A DNA stretch of 64,000 nt from Leuconostoc fallax KCTC 3537 (GTDB lineage: Bacteria; Bacillota; Bacilli; Lactobacillales; Lactobacillaceae): assembly GCF_000165675.1 (NCBI RefSeq), contig NZ_AEIZ01000008.1:1-64000 (forward strand), written 5' to 3'. Each line of letters begins with the position of its first letter. Position 1 is the first letter of the stretch. The notes under the pieces are model-generated. The model made no database searches and had not been told where the DNA came from. It saw nothing but the letters and a program-made list of their open reading frames with translations. The translations under genes and the position numbers were made by a program. Positions 29,867 through 39,731 of this stretch are shown here, piece after piece.

Positions 29867-30261
29867 GACATAAGCCTTAGGCGCAACTTATATGCCACTA
29901 TAAGTGCTCATCTCATCGGTCTTATGATTTTCTTCAACACAGTACCAGACTTTTCTCTCTGTACCTGCGCTTGATTGATCGCTGATAATCATATAAAATT
30001 AGGTTATTGAAAATAACTTTAAATTTTGATTCTCATTAATAACGTTGTCGAAGGCATTATTTTATCAATCAAGAGTATATTTAGTTTTCAATGTACTGAA
30101 ACACAGCTAGTAAATCTAGTTGTGTTTTTTGTGCTGATTTTTAATGTTAATACTTTCTTAATAAACATTCGTATTTGACAAAAAGAATAAGCACAAGGAA
30201 TGTTACAGAAGTATTTCAACTCCTGTTTCACACCTTATGCTTATAAGTTTATACTTTAAGT
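29867..30261. repeat. Direct repeat copy R1 (395 bp)
   Basis: Nearly identical to 34318-34712 at a constant offset of 4451 bp, with only a handful of mismatches (for example GATCGCTG/GATCGTTG and AATAAACATTCG/AATGAATACTCG). It contains a plus-strand terminator (ACACAGCTAG...CTAGTTGTGT followed by T6 at 30101-30131) and a 34-codon minus-strand frame (29888-29992) conserved in both copies but lacking a ribosome site. The unique stretch 29785-29866 has nothing recognisable. Confidence 0.9.
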
Positions 30262-30458
30262 GCAAGTCATTTACCAGATGTTTAATCAATTGGTAAAATT
30301 ACGGAAATATTTTTGTAATTTCGCTGGTTGATTTTTTATTTGTAAGACACTTCTTATTCTATTGTAGCAATGTCATACACTAATGCTAAATTACTGTCCA
30401 CGGTTTCTAGTCTTTAATTCAATACTTTATAACATCTTGATTCCGCAACTAAATTGCT

Positions 30459-30509
30459 AAAAAAATACAGATACTTCAAATTTTTACATTTGATAATCTG
30501 TATTTTTTT
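30459..30509 (-). terminator. Terminator at the end of the RloC module
   Basis: AAAAAAATACAGAT...ATCTGTATTTTTTT, perfect stem. The TAA of the minus-strand gene at 30508 forms part of it. It marks the 3' end of the RloC-HNH-unknown operon. Confidence 0.75.
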
Positions 30510-30917
30510 AGATTCCGTGATATTTTTGATCTGCTTTAATTCGTACATGCTCTAAATCTTTAAAGCTCGTGCTGTCTACATACGCATTTTCGTTAATTAA
30601 ATACTGCACCAACTTTTTATGATTATGATTCTTCCATGGAATTGCTAGTTTAACTACTATGGTATTTTCTTGCTCAAAACGTGATGACTGATCAACAATA
30701 TGTGTTGTATATCCAGCTTGTTGAATATTCTGTTCGAATTGTTCTAATAAAAACTTGCTTGTGCTAGAGATAAGTTGCTGTGGTACATATAATAGATACA
30801 CTTGTTGTTCTAAATCCACTGATTCCAAATCTTTTTTAGTGTTTGAATGATAGATTTAATAATGAGTCGGACTTGAGTCTTGATATAACGGTATTCGGTA
30901 TCTTTATTTTTAGGCAT
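30508..30917 (-). CDS. Unknown third gene of the RloC/HNH module (one frameshift)
   Basis: Starts MPKNKDTEYRYIKTQVRLII at 30917; a T6 run at 30832-30837 (one short) interrupts it. The corrected protein is ~136 residues with alternating helices and strands: LEQQVYLLYVPQQLI, FLLEQFEQNIQQAGY, IVVKLAIPWKN and LVQYLINENAYV. The repeated strand-helix order suggests a compact alpha/beta domain. No family recognised. It is the last minus-strand gene between repeats R1 and R2, 77 bp after the HNH gene, and carries the terminator. Confidence 0.5.
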
Positions 30918-30994
30918 AAAATTTAACTATATTTCTATGGATAATGTAATTTAATAATTTCACAACTGTAATCGCTTAAATATTAGATTTTGTA

Positions 30995-31899
30995 TTAATT
31001 AAATAAATCGTTTAAACTTTCGATGTCATAAACATCTGAATCTGAAATAAAAAGTTCGCGTATTCTCTGCGTCACATAATTATTCGAGAGTATCGGATAT
31101 ATAATTGGAATACAGCCAAATAAATTAAGTTGCATAAATTCATATTCATCAATTTTTTTATTCCAACTACTTCAGATTGACCTCTATGAACAACTGATAA
31201 TGGTTGATTTTTAAATTGAAATTGTCCTTCATTGAACTTAAAATTATTTCCAAATAGTATAATTAGTGAATCACTCATTTTTTATACGTTTTTTAATAGA
31301 CTACTTTGACTACTATTGGTATCTTCAATTCGTAATTTACTGAATAATTTTATCGCAAAATTCATATTGTCCCAAGAATAGTTTTTAATCCCCAATATAT
31401 ATCCTAATTGTATTTTAAAAAGTTCAACATAAAAATACTCATCAAATTCTATATATTGTTGATATTCATTATTGAAAGATGTTGTTTCTTTAATTGTCCA
31501 TTGACGAGTAGGATCAGTTTGAATTTTTTTCATACGCTGCTTTAGCATCAGATTTTGATAAAAAAATCCCCTCAACGTCACCATTTTCTTTATCCAAAAA
31601 AGAATCATCAGCTAATTTTATTTCTTTCATTCTTTGAAAAGCGTCAAAAGTAAGATTATAATATTTTCCACTCACGGATTCTTTAAGTCTAATTTGACCT
31701 TCTTTGTTGGAAAAAAAGTTATTTATGTTAGTCCATGATTGCCTAAAAGGATCATCTAAATATTGATCTAATTTATTGTTACAATCCTTGCAAAAAGCAT
31801 TTTTAGTTTTTGTTTACCCCCTAATGCTTTTAATGTAATATGCTCGACACTTTTGTTTTGCTTATTCAAATCTAATTTACAAAGAATGCATTTATTCAT
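30995..31899 (-). CDS. HNH-endonuclease-like protein beside RloC (several frameshifts)
   Basis: Starts MNKCILCKLDLNKQNKSVEH at 31899, followed by HITLKALGGK and, after one missing A in the run near 31812, NAFCKDCNNKLDQYLDD: the CxxC...EHI...CxxCN layout of HNH endonucleases. Further indels near 31553, 31280 and 31160 separate the rest, which reads on to GCIPIIYPILSNNYV and ends SLNDLFN at 30995. About 300 residues in total. The ~250-residue C-terminal part is unassigned. It follows the RloC-like gene by ~115 bp. An ATPase plus HNH pair recalls Septu (PtuA/PtuB), but the ATPase here is of another type. Confidence 0.6.
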
Positions 31900-32014
31900 T
31901 AAAAAAGTTTCTCCGAACTGTTATTTTAAAAATAAAATTAAACTTATTATATTGTATTTTAGTTACTATCTCTATATTTTTAATGTATGATGTTATGCGA
32001 CATCGCCTAAAATT

Positions 32015-34168
32015 TTACTTCATCATCATCAGATAATGATTTTCTTGATTTAAGCATATGAAAATTTTTTGAAAACAGTTTTATATCTGTTTATATTTTC
32101 AGCATCAAATTGAATCACAAAATTATCGGAAATAAAATGCGATCCATCATTAATAACTGAAATCAAAGATTTACAACATATCTTTTCAACACCTTCAAAT
32201 TCATCAATACATTTTTCGTAATCAACCCCACCCATGACTTTAAAATAATGTTCTAGTACACGACGCATACTATTAAAACAAGTTGCACTAGAGCTATTCT
32301 CGTCTTTAATATCTTTCCAAAGAAGCTCATAACTACTTTGTACAGGATTCTCTGCATAAGTAATAAGAGCTGTTTGCTCATCATTTTTTATTAAACGTCC
32401 ATATAAAACTTCATCGTCCTTATACTTTGCTCGACTACCCAAAAACGTTGCTTCTTTATAAAAATAAAGATTATGCGTTAAAACGAAAACTTGGCTAATA
32501 TCTTTATTATTACGACAGTCATTAATAATTTTCTTAACCAAAGAGCTAACAATGAACAATACCCCACTATCCAAACTTGAGATTGGATCATCTATAACGA
32601 TTACTTTATTTTGCAAATCTGAAACTGGTGATTGACTTCCATATATTAAGTAATAAAAATACAGGAAAGTAATAAAATTATATTCACCCTCACTTAATGT
32701 CTTTTTAGCATCACTTCCATCTGAACGGACAATTTTGTAACTTGATGATTCCGTTGTATTAGTTGTCAATTTAAATCCCTGAAATCCAAAATTATTCAGT
32801 AATCTATTGATAATTTCAATTGTAGGAGTAACAGAAGTCAGTGTTCTCTCTAATTTTTCTGTATCTTGAATTAATTTTTAGTGTCCGATGAAATAATTGC
32901 AATATTTTCAGAAATAGAATCAATACCCTTTTGAGTACCATCTACATTTTTTATAAGACTCTAAAGTTATTTTTGCTCGTACCGCCAAAAATGTCCATAA
33001 TTGTTTTTAAATTCATTTCGTTCTTCTTTTTGATTTCGTACTGCAAGATTTTTTCTCTCGATTAAGCTATTCATATTGTCAATAATTTCATTAACATGTT
33101 CACAAACAGGTATTAGTGACTCCAATTCTACTAACTCATTAGGATGTTCACTTTTATACGATAGTTTTTCCATATTTAATTTAAATAATGTTTCAATATT
33201 AGTGATTTCAACTATCAATTTGTTGAATTTCAAAAATGGAATATTTTTGTTAGTAAATTCTGTAAGTTTCCAAATTAATTTTTTACGAATGAATTATAGC
33301 TTGAAATGAAAGTATTCAATGTATGAACATCTTCTTGAAATGTTTCATCAAAATATTCTTCCAATTGCTTACGGAAATTGGTAGGTAAACTTTGTTGACA
33401 AAAAGGACATTCGTTCCTATCGCCATCTATATAATCTTTCCCGGCCCTAACCCAATCGCTGTTTTGTAAATAATCAATAAAAATGCCGATTTGAGATTCG
33501 GAACTACCACTAATATGTTTTTGTAAAATAACATTATTATTGAAACTGATAACATTGTGTAGATTAATTTTACTAAATGTTTCATAAACGCTAGAATCAT
33601 CTTGAAATAATAAGGAATAGCTTTCAAATAAAGTGTCTAGACTCAATGTTTGCTGATTCCCTTTTGTTTTTCCCATGCTGAAAGTAGCCCATTAAAAAAC
33701 GTTTCTTTATTATTCCTAAAACCAACTAAAGCTTTGGAAAACTGATTACCAAATGTTTGTTGCAAACTCCAGCACACATCCTTGGCTTCAGTTTTCTGAA
33801 TTGACATCTTCTCATATAATTTTGATATTGTACTATTCTTTTTTGTACCTCGGTTTGTTTATCCTTAATTTGAGATTTTAACTCCGAAAGTTTCTTTTTG
33901 GTTTCTACAGATTCTTCGCCTAATGTAAAGATTCCCGGCACATCAGAGCTAAAGTTTTTCTCCACAAATTTTTTATTGTAAACTAAAATTTGATCATTTT
34001 CGACTTCTGAAAAAGTACACCCATCAGATTTTAAATGGCCTCCTAAAATATTAGATAATGTTGTTTTTCCGCTTCCATTACTCCCAAAAATAAAATTTAA
34101 TTTTTTGCATTAATATTCACTTGTTTCTTATAAGAAGCTACTCCGTAAATTTTTATAGTATCTATCAA
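32015..34168 (-). CDS. rloC: RloC-like zinc-hook ATPase, putative anticodon nuclease (many frameshifts)
   Basis: About eight single-base homopolymer deletions split it, but all parts appear in order over ~720 residues. Start TTG at 34168 (GAGGGA upstream). Walker A FGSNGSGKTTLSNIL near residue 30; long coiled coil (KLSELKSQIKDKQTEVQKR); zinc hook ECPFCQQSL near 250; signature LSEGEYNFITFLYFYYL; Walker B VIVIDDPISSLDS near 530; C-terminus with RRVLEHYF and INDGSHFI, fitting the Arg...Glu...His set of PrrC/RloC anticodon nucleases; end HYLMMMK. RloC cleaves tRNA and halts translation during phage attack. The nuclease role is inferred from motifs. Confidence 0.75.
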
Positions 34169-34317
34169 AACTGTTCCCTCAATTCAATAATAGTGATTAT
34201 CTTTATTATGTTCCTGAAAAGTTCTGTAAACAAGTAAATTTTTAGGTAATACTTATGGCTCACTGCATATCTTGATTTTTCACTTACTTTATAGAATTTT
34301 CACATCCAATATGTCGC
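34169..34317. other. Short promoter region upstream of the RloC module
   Basis: 149 bp between the RloC TTG start and repeat R2. AT-rich, no gene. It must hold the leftward promoter of the RloC-HNH-unknown operon; I cannot pick a convincing -35/-10 pair. Confidence 0.4.
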
Positions 34318-34712
34318 GACATAAGCCTTAGGCGCAACTTATATGCCACTATAAGTGCTCATCTCATCGGTCTTATGATTTTCTTCAACACAGTACCAGA
34401 CTTTTCTCTCTGTACCTGCGCTTGATTGATCGTTGATAATCATATAAAATTAGGTTATTGAAAATAACTTTAAATTTTGATTCTTATTAATAACGTTGTC
34501 GAAGGCATTATTTTATCAATCAAGAGTATATTTAGTTTTCAATGTACTGAAACACAGCTAGTAAATCTAGTTGTGTTTTTTGTGCTGATTTTTAATGTTA
34601 ATACTTTCTTAATGAATACTCGTATTTGACAAAAAGAATAAGCACAAGGAATGTTACAGAAGTATTTCAACTCCTGTTTCACACCTTATGCTTATAAGTT
34701 TATACTTTAAGT
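34318..34712. repeat. Direct repeat copy R2 (395 bp)
   Basis: Second copy of the repeat at 29867-30261. The two copies enclose the whole RloC/HNH/unknown module. Contains the same terminator hairpin (34552-34582) and 34-codon frame. The next 250 bp (34713-34964) are AT-rich without a gene, up to the promoter of the following plus-strand pair. Confidence 0.9.
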
Positions 34713-34964
34713 TGCTACAAAAAACTTGTATTATCTCCTAATTACCGTCACTTTTCCAATCATATGTCCTAATTCTATATGAATATGTGCTTTTTTCATT
34801 ATCCGCAAATGAGTTTTTAATTAATTATGACAAGCTTTCCAGCAACACCTCTGTAGATATCGCTCAAAAGTTTTAGAAATAATTGCTCATTTTTACCACA
34901 CCAAAATATATTAGTATTAATCTATCTTAGTATTTCTATTTTTTTAATCTTCTGGAGTTCAAAC

Positions 34965-35348
34965 ATGAAAATAATTTCTTTTACAGAAAATAAAAACAGT
35001 TTAGCAATAACGACATCTGAAAAAACAATTACATACAATACTCCGTCAGATCTGGCAGTTTTACTCATCGACTTATTAGATGCAAATTTTAGTCTGAACA
35101 TATCGTCTAAGTTAAACAATACAATCGAAACAATAACTGACTATATTCTTTTAACTATATACTCGTTAAACAATATAGAAAACATTGAAAAACAAGAAGA
35201 TTTGATAGTTGACGATTTTTTCGACGATGAACAACAGCCTGTTCAACCTCATAAAGTGTTTATAAAAAAGCCGTTCGACGATTACATGACATATATAACT
35301 GGTTGTTACTCTAATTTATACGTCCTGCATAACTCGATGAAAAAATAA
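34965..35348 (+). CDS. Unknown protein, first gene of a two-gene operon
   Basis: 127 residues, intact, ATG preceded by CTGGAG. Opens MKIISFTENKNSLAITTSEK with TITYNTPSDLAVLLIDLLD, a beta hairpin followed by a helix. The middle is rich in Ile and Asn, then an acidic stretch (IVDDFFDDEQQPVQP) and an end KPFDDYMTYITGCYSN. No transmembrane helix and no enzyme motif. The second gene follows after 2 bp. The pair stands between the RloC module and a decayed acetyltransferase, inside the defence island, so a toxin-antitoxin or defence role is possible but unshown. Confidence 0.6.
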   Translation: MKIISFTENKNSLAITTSEKTITYNTPSDLAVLLIDLLDANFSLNISSKLNNTIETITDYILLTIYSLNNIENIEKQEDLIVDDFFDDEQQPVQPHKVFIKKPFDDYMTYITGCYSNLYVLHNSMKK

Positions 35349-35350
35349 TA

Positions 35351-35690
35351 ATGCAACAAAAATGGAACGGTACGAAGGAATTATCAAGTATCTCTGATTC
35401 AATTAAAACTTTTAAAATTATCAGGAACAAACTTTTAGTACACCCTGAAGATAACGGGGTATTACTTTATGATGATGACGGACTAGTTCGCTTGTCCCTA
35501 CATTCATTAAAAAACAATTACAATTAATTTTGTAAATACTGAAAATGAAGTAATGGAGTTTGAACTGGCTTCGACATACAAAACCATACTTACAGATTTT
35601 TTGATTTCTTTTATAAAGATACTTCTTAATAATAACTTAAATCAAATTAATGGTTATGAGGACGAAACGATTTTCAGAACTTTGATGTAA
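35351..35690 (+). CDS. Unknown protein, second gene of a two-gene operon (one frameshift)
   Basis: ATG at 35351, 2 bp after the previous stop. It reads MQQKWNGTKELSSISDSIKT and LLVHPEDNGVLLYDDDGLVR, then hits a stop at an A6 run near 35510; with one base fewer the frame continues ITINFVNTENEVMEFELAST to a stop at 35690, ~112 residues. The beta-hairpin-then-helix pattern resembles its upstream neighbour, so both may be related small domains. No family recognised. Confidence 0.5.
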
Positions 35691-35790
35691 CTAAATAAAT
35701 ATTAAAGGAAACTTTTTCAAGATACTTTCAACTTAAAAAACAAACCTACTTTATGGCATTTTTTAATCTTTTTAACATTGAACATTGATT

Positions 35791-36060
35791 TTATGCAACG
35801 GTGTTTTCGTCTGAACATGAAAACGGTTCTGCAAAATAGCTATATTCTTGACTGCCAATCAAGAAAAGCATAGTCTCTTTAGAGCTACATAACGAAAGCC
35901 AATAAGCACAACTTCTGATGCTCATGGTTAGATAAAGTCCAACGGTATCGCTGTTATTTTTATCTGTCTCCACAAGTGTTTTTTTATAGCCACCTAAATA
36001 AGCCTGCAACTCTAACTTTCTAATTAATTGAGTTGCTACACCAATGCCCCTTCTAAACTG
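35791..36060 (-). pseudogene. GNAT acetyltransferase C-terminal remnant
   Basis: QFRRGIGVATQLIRKLELQ is the acetyl-CoA pyrophosphate-binding R-x-x-G-x-G/A loop and helix of GNAT enzymes, followed by KTLVETDKNNSDTVGLYLTM. The N-terminal half is missing; upstream the same strand shows only a short out-of-frame piece (NAYVAYSLEG). No start with a ribosome site. Non-functional remnant. Confidence 0.6.
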
Positions 36061-36093
36061 TAAGCAACATAGGCATTAGATGCTAATTACTTA

Positions 36094-36130
36094 AAAAAGC
36101 ACATCGCATAAGTCTGCGTCTGTGCTTTTT
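36094..36130. terminator. Hairpin downstream of phzF-like gene
   Basis: AAAAAGCACA...TGTGCTTTTT with a 17-base loop; usable in both directions, placed 24 bp after the PhzF-like stop. Confidence 0.65.
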
Positions 36131-36153
36131 GTCTATTGCTATTAATTAATAAT

Positions 36154-37005
36154 TTAAACCAATACTAATTTATCTTCTACTAAATAACCATACCCACCTA
36201 CAAATACGCCATCAATAACATCATCATGAGTTGTTAAATTAACAACAATTCTTGATGGATTATTAAGATTGTACCCCTGCTCAAAAATATATTGTGACTT
36301 CTTTTCCACATATTTAAATAAATAGCAGGCCAAAGCACAGTTAGATGTACCTGTTGCCGACTCTTCATCAATATCATAAAGAGGTGCAAAATTTCTACAA
36401 ATTGCAGTAATTTTGCTCTCGCTCTCTTCAAGTGAAAATGCATGAACACCAACCACATTTTGCTCTTTACTCAAGGCAGTCATAGCTTTGAAATCAGGTT
36501 TTAATTCTTGAAGTGTTTTACTTGAACTTACTGGTAAAAGAATATCCCGCAATCCTGTTGATACAATCTGAATTGGTAGTTTTGAGTCAATTGAATTTGT
36601 ATCTAAACATTTATTAAATGAATCTGATGTAAGCGTATTAGAATAAGTAGGAACATTTTGTTCCATAAATACAATGCCGTCTGTGTCAATTTTCATGGAC
36701 AAAATACCCGATTTTGTTTCTATTGTATAGTCACTTTTCGATAATTTATTTGTCAAGTTCAGAAAAGCGAATGTTGCAATGGTAGCATGTCCACAAAGCG
36801 GCACTTCTTCCGTAGGTGTGAAATACTCTAAACGAAAGTCTGCTAATTTTGATTCGGTTATAAAAGCCGTTTCAGCATATCCCAATTCTTTGGCAATTGC
36901 CATTTTTTGAACAGAAGTTAAATCGGGTCTATCAAAAACAAGACCAGATTTATTACCGCCAGCATTATCTTTACTAAAAGCACTTACAACATGTACGTCA
37001 ACCAT
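36154..37005 (-). CDS. PhzF-family epimerase/isomerase-like protein
   Basis: 283 residues, intact, GGAGA ribosome site. Matches the PhzF fold (two diaminopimelate-epimerase-like halves): VVSAFSKDNAGGNKSGLVFD at the start, ELGYAETAFITES with the catalytic Glu, VPLCGHATIATFAFL, and in the second half EESATGTSNCALACYL. Many such proteins in lactic acid bacteria have no assigned substrate; phenazines are not made here. It is a stand-alone gene among defence modules and gene remnants, probably acquired with them. Confidence 0.87.
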   Translation of the reverse strand: MVDVHVVSAFSKDNAGGNKSGLVFDRPDLTSVQKMAIAKELGYAETAFITESKLADFRLEYFTPTEEVPLCGHATIATFAFLNLTNKLSKSDYTIETKSGILSMKIDTDGIVFMEQNVPTYSNTLTSDSFNKCLDTNSIDSKLPIQIVSTGLRDILLPVSSSKTLQELKPDFKAMTALSKEQNVVGVHAFSLEESESKITAICRNFAPLYDIDEESATGTSNCALACYLFKYVEKKSQYIFEQGYNLNNPSRIVVNLTTHDDVIDGVFVGGYGYLVEDKLVLV

Positions 37006-37341
37006 TATTATTTGTCTCCATTCAATATTACTTCGATTGTAACTTTGTTCTGATTAGTATACGGATTTATTGAAAAAAATTACAATCACTATTGTTTAAG
37101 CTCAAAGTAATTTGTTAACTACCAGCTTCACGTAGTTGTCTTTTATCGTGATATAATTGTTCTTCAATTTTATTTAAGCCACTTTTTTGTCTGATTTTAC
37201 ATTGATGCGCTCAACTACATGTATTAAATTTAAACTAAATAATAAATAAAAATTAGTTAACAGATTTTTGTCTTAAATATTCAATTATTCCAAGTTTATC
37301 CCACTGTAAACTCGAACGATTATTTGATATAAATAAACTTT
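37006..37341. other. Intergenic region with a coding scrap
   Basis: 336 bp. On the minus strand 37115-37245 reads, with one A added to an A6 run near 37185, as HVVERINVKSDKKSG then LNKIEEQLYHDKRQLREAGS and a stop. It has the composition of a real protein tail but no start; I cannot name the family. The remainder is AT-rich and empty. Confidence 0.35.
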
Positions 37342-39320
37342 TTATTTTTTATTTAAATCTAAGTTGCCCTTTACTAACCATAATTTAGAGAGAGGCAACC
37401 ACCATTTAGATTGGGATACTGTTTGCCAATTATTAATCTGTTTTACTATATAATCTTGTATTTTCCTATTTGCTTGTGAGCTTTTATTTTTTAGCAAAAC
37501 AGATAATACAATTACACTAGAATTTTCTCCAACACTTTTCAGGTATTTGTTAACTACTTTATATGTTTCATGTGCGGTTCCGCAATTGGCTAAAGTATAA
37601 AAATACCAAGATTCTAAATCAGTATCAGAATAATTAGCAACGACTAATTCTATTTCTCTGAATAGTATATTCCAGACTTTATTTCGATATTTAGAACTCA
37701 AAACATTACAAATCTCATTCATTAATTTATATATTTGCATATTAATTATTGGACAAACATAAGTAGTTTTTATTAAAAATTCAATTAAAGAAGTGATTAG
37801 TGAACTATCTTTAATTTTTATTTGCTTATTTTTAATTTTTTAGCTAATATGGTCAAAATAGACTTTGTGGTTGGTACATCCTGTTCACGTATTGCTTGTG
37901 ACAAAATTTCACGAAATAACAAATAGTCATCGAAAGTAAGTTGAATATTTTTACCTCCAGTTATTCTAATAAGTCTAGGATAGTGATCTAAATGCGCTTG
38001 CTTTTGCTGTTCAAATCCTTTATAAAGTTGAATTTTACTTTCATTAAAAGATAGTTCATGCTGTCTAAATATCTTAATAAGAGTATTTTTCAGTAATTCT
38101 AAATCTTTTATATTTCTGCCGAAAAATCGATAGTCATCAACATATCTAGTAAAACTAACATCTAATTTTAATTCTGAAATTGCTTTTTCGAGCTTCTGAT
38201 CTAATGATAATTGTAAAAGTTCAGCAGATATTTTTGATGATATGGGACCTTGAATTATGCTTTTTGTGTGATTATTATTAATTTTTTGGTTATATTCGTC
38301 TAACCACTTTAAATAAGTTGAAAATACTATTATATTTTTTGTGAAATAAGGGTTTGAGGTTTAATTTGAGCAAGTAGATGTGTATAAATATTCTCAAAGT
38401 ATTTGCTGATATCTAAGTGAAGTATATAAGGGTAAGTTGCTTCTATTCTGTAACGTTGTAATTTGCTTTCTTTAAAAATTTATTTTGATTATTGTAGCCT
38501 ATAAAGCCGACTGAATCCATGTGTCCTTCATCAATATCGTCAAATAATAATGGTTCAATTTCTTCATACAGCATTCTTGAAAAAATCCATCTCGACCAAT
38601 AATTGGTGATTCAGAGTGTTTAGTTACACCTTGAAGTCGATTCTCTTTATCGTACATTTGATTGAATGTTGACTTTGCAACAAGTAAATTGTTGTAGGCA
38701 AACATAACACCATGTTTAATATTAGGAATAGCCATTGGACGCCATGATTCATCAATTTTTAAAGTATAAAAAGTAATCTCCTCTGTTGCCCAATTACCTC
38801 CAAAAATATTTTCCGGTGATTTAACTCCTTTAACAAATCTAGTTAGTAAATTTGTTTTTGGATCAATTTTAAACAAATTCTCTTTCGGATACTGAGCCAA
38901 TTCTTCAATCAATGCTGATGAAGATTCAGCAGATATTATCTGATTAAGCAATGGTGGTAATTGAGTTGCAAACATCCCGTTTAATAGTACATAGGCATCA
39001 TCGATTTCATGTCCAAACAAAAGTGTATTGTCAAAAATAATGTTTCCAGGTATGTCATCACTTGCTTCCCAAAAATTATCATTTTTGAATAACTCAACAA
39101 GTTCGTTCAGTTTTAATATATCTACTTCATCAACTTTGTTAACAAACTTATCATATATTTCACTATTCTGTAGTAACTTTGTAATTAATTCTGGTGTATA
39201 AAGTTCTAGATGATTAATTATTTTATCTCGATCCCAGTCTCCAATGTCAGTGCGATATTTGCTTCCAAATTGATTTAGAACCCCTTTTAAATTCTCTATA
39301 ATATATGGTACAGCTGACAT
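37342..39320 (-). CDS. Abi-type defence reverse transcriptase (several frameshifts)
   Basis: Start ATG at 39320 (GAGGGA upstream). Five or so homopolymer indels (near 38580, 38480, 38345, 37835) split a ~660-residue protein. The N-terminal ~170 residues are helical. RT motifs in order: RPMAIPNIKHGVMFAYNNL (RT1-2), HLDISKYFENIYTHLL (motif A, Asp), IIQGPISSKISAELLQLSLD (motif B), FTRYVDDYRFF (motif C, near residue 395). No intron maturase domain; instead a ~200-residue helical C-terminal region ending NLDLNKK, as in Abi (AbiA/AbiK) and related defence RTs. Probably acts in abortive infection. The exact class needs a profile search. Confidence 0.7.
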
Positions 39321-39476
39321 TTTTATTCCCTCACAAATAATATTATGTTTAGATGTCGTCATTATATCATGTAATAGTTTGTGAGTTTAATCGTGTAAAA
39401 CCTTTTATATTATTGTTTATGAATAATTTTTATCCATATCAATTTCGTTGAAATTATTCACCTCATTGTAAAAAGC

Positions 39477-39549
39477 ACAGCTAGTAAATCTAGTTGTGTT
39501 TTTTTGTGCTACTTTTTAATGTTAATGCTTTCTTAATGAATAATCGTAT
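39477..39549. repeat. Partial repeat copy R3 (73 bp)
   Basis: Matches bases 30102-30174 of R1 and 34553-34625 of R2: CACAGCTAGTAAATCTAG, TTGTGT with a T run, then TTTTTAATGTTAAT and TTCTTAAT. It includes the terminator hairpin only. It lies 157 bp upstream of the reverse transcriptase start. The surroundings (39321-39476 and 39550-39731) hold no gene apart from a 17-codon scrap (minus strand, VVHRLQESNS then TAG, ~39558-39608). Confidence 0.8.
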
Positions 39550-39731
39550 CAAATAGTCTAAGAGTTTGATTCTTGCAATCGATGAACAACTTCATCATTT
39601 TCGATTACTAATTATTAATAGCTTTCTCAAGTATATCTCCGTATGTTTACACTTGTAATTATATGGATACGTTTAACGTTGTTTGTAAATTTGGCGTACC
39701 AAATTTAAACTGAAATCGAGAAATTATAAAT

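Noticed and set aside
29888-29992. 34-codon frame inside both long repeats as a small-protein gene
   Set aside because: It is conserved between the copies because the whole repeat is; there is no ribosome site and no family. Left as a note only.
30995-34168. Canonical Septu (PtuA/PtuB)
   Set aside because: The ATPase has a Rad50-like zinc hook and an RloC/PrrC-type C-terminus rather than a PtuA layout, although the ATPase + HNH pairing is similar.
37115-37245. Minus-strand scrap as the end of a serine recombinase
   Set aside because: HVVERINV slightly recalls recombinase tails, but nothing else supports it and no catalytic domain is nearby.
37342-39320. Group II intron or retron for the reverse transcriptase
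   Set aside because: No maturase/endonuclease domain, no intron ends and no msr-msd-like inverted repeats were seen; the long helical tail fits Abi-type RTs better.
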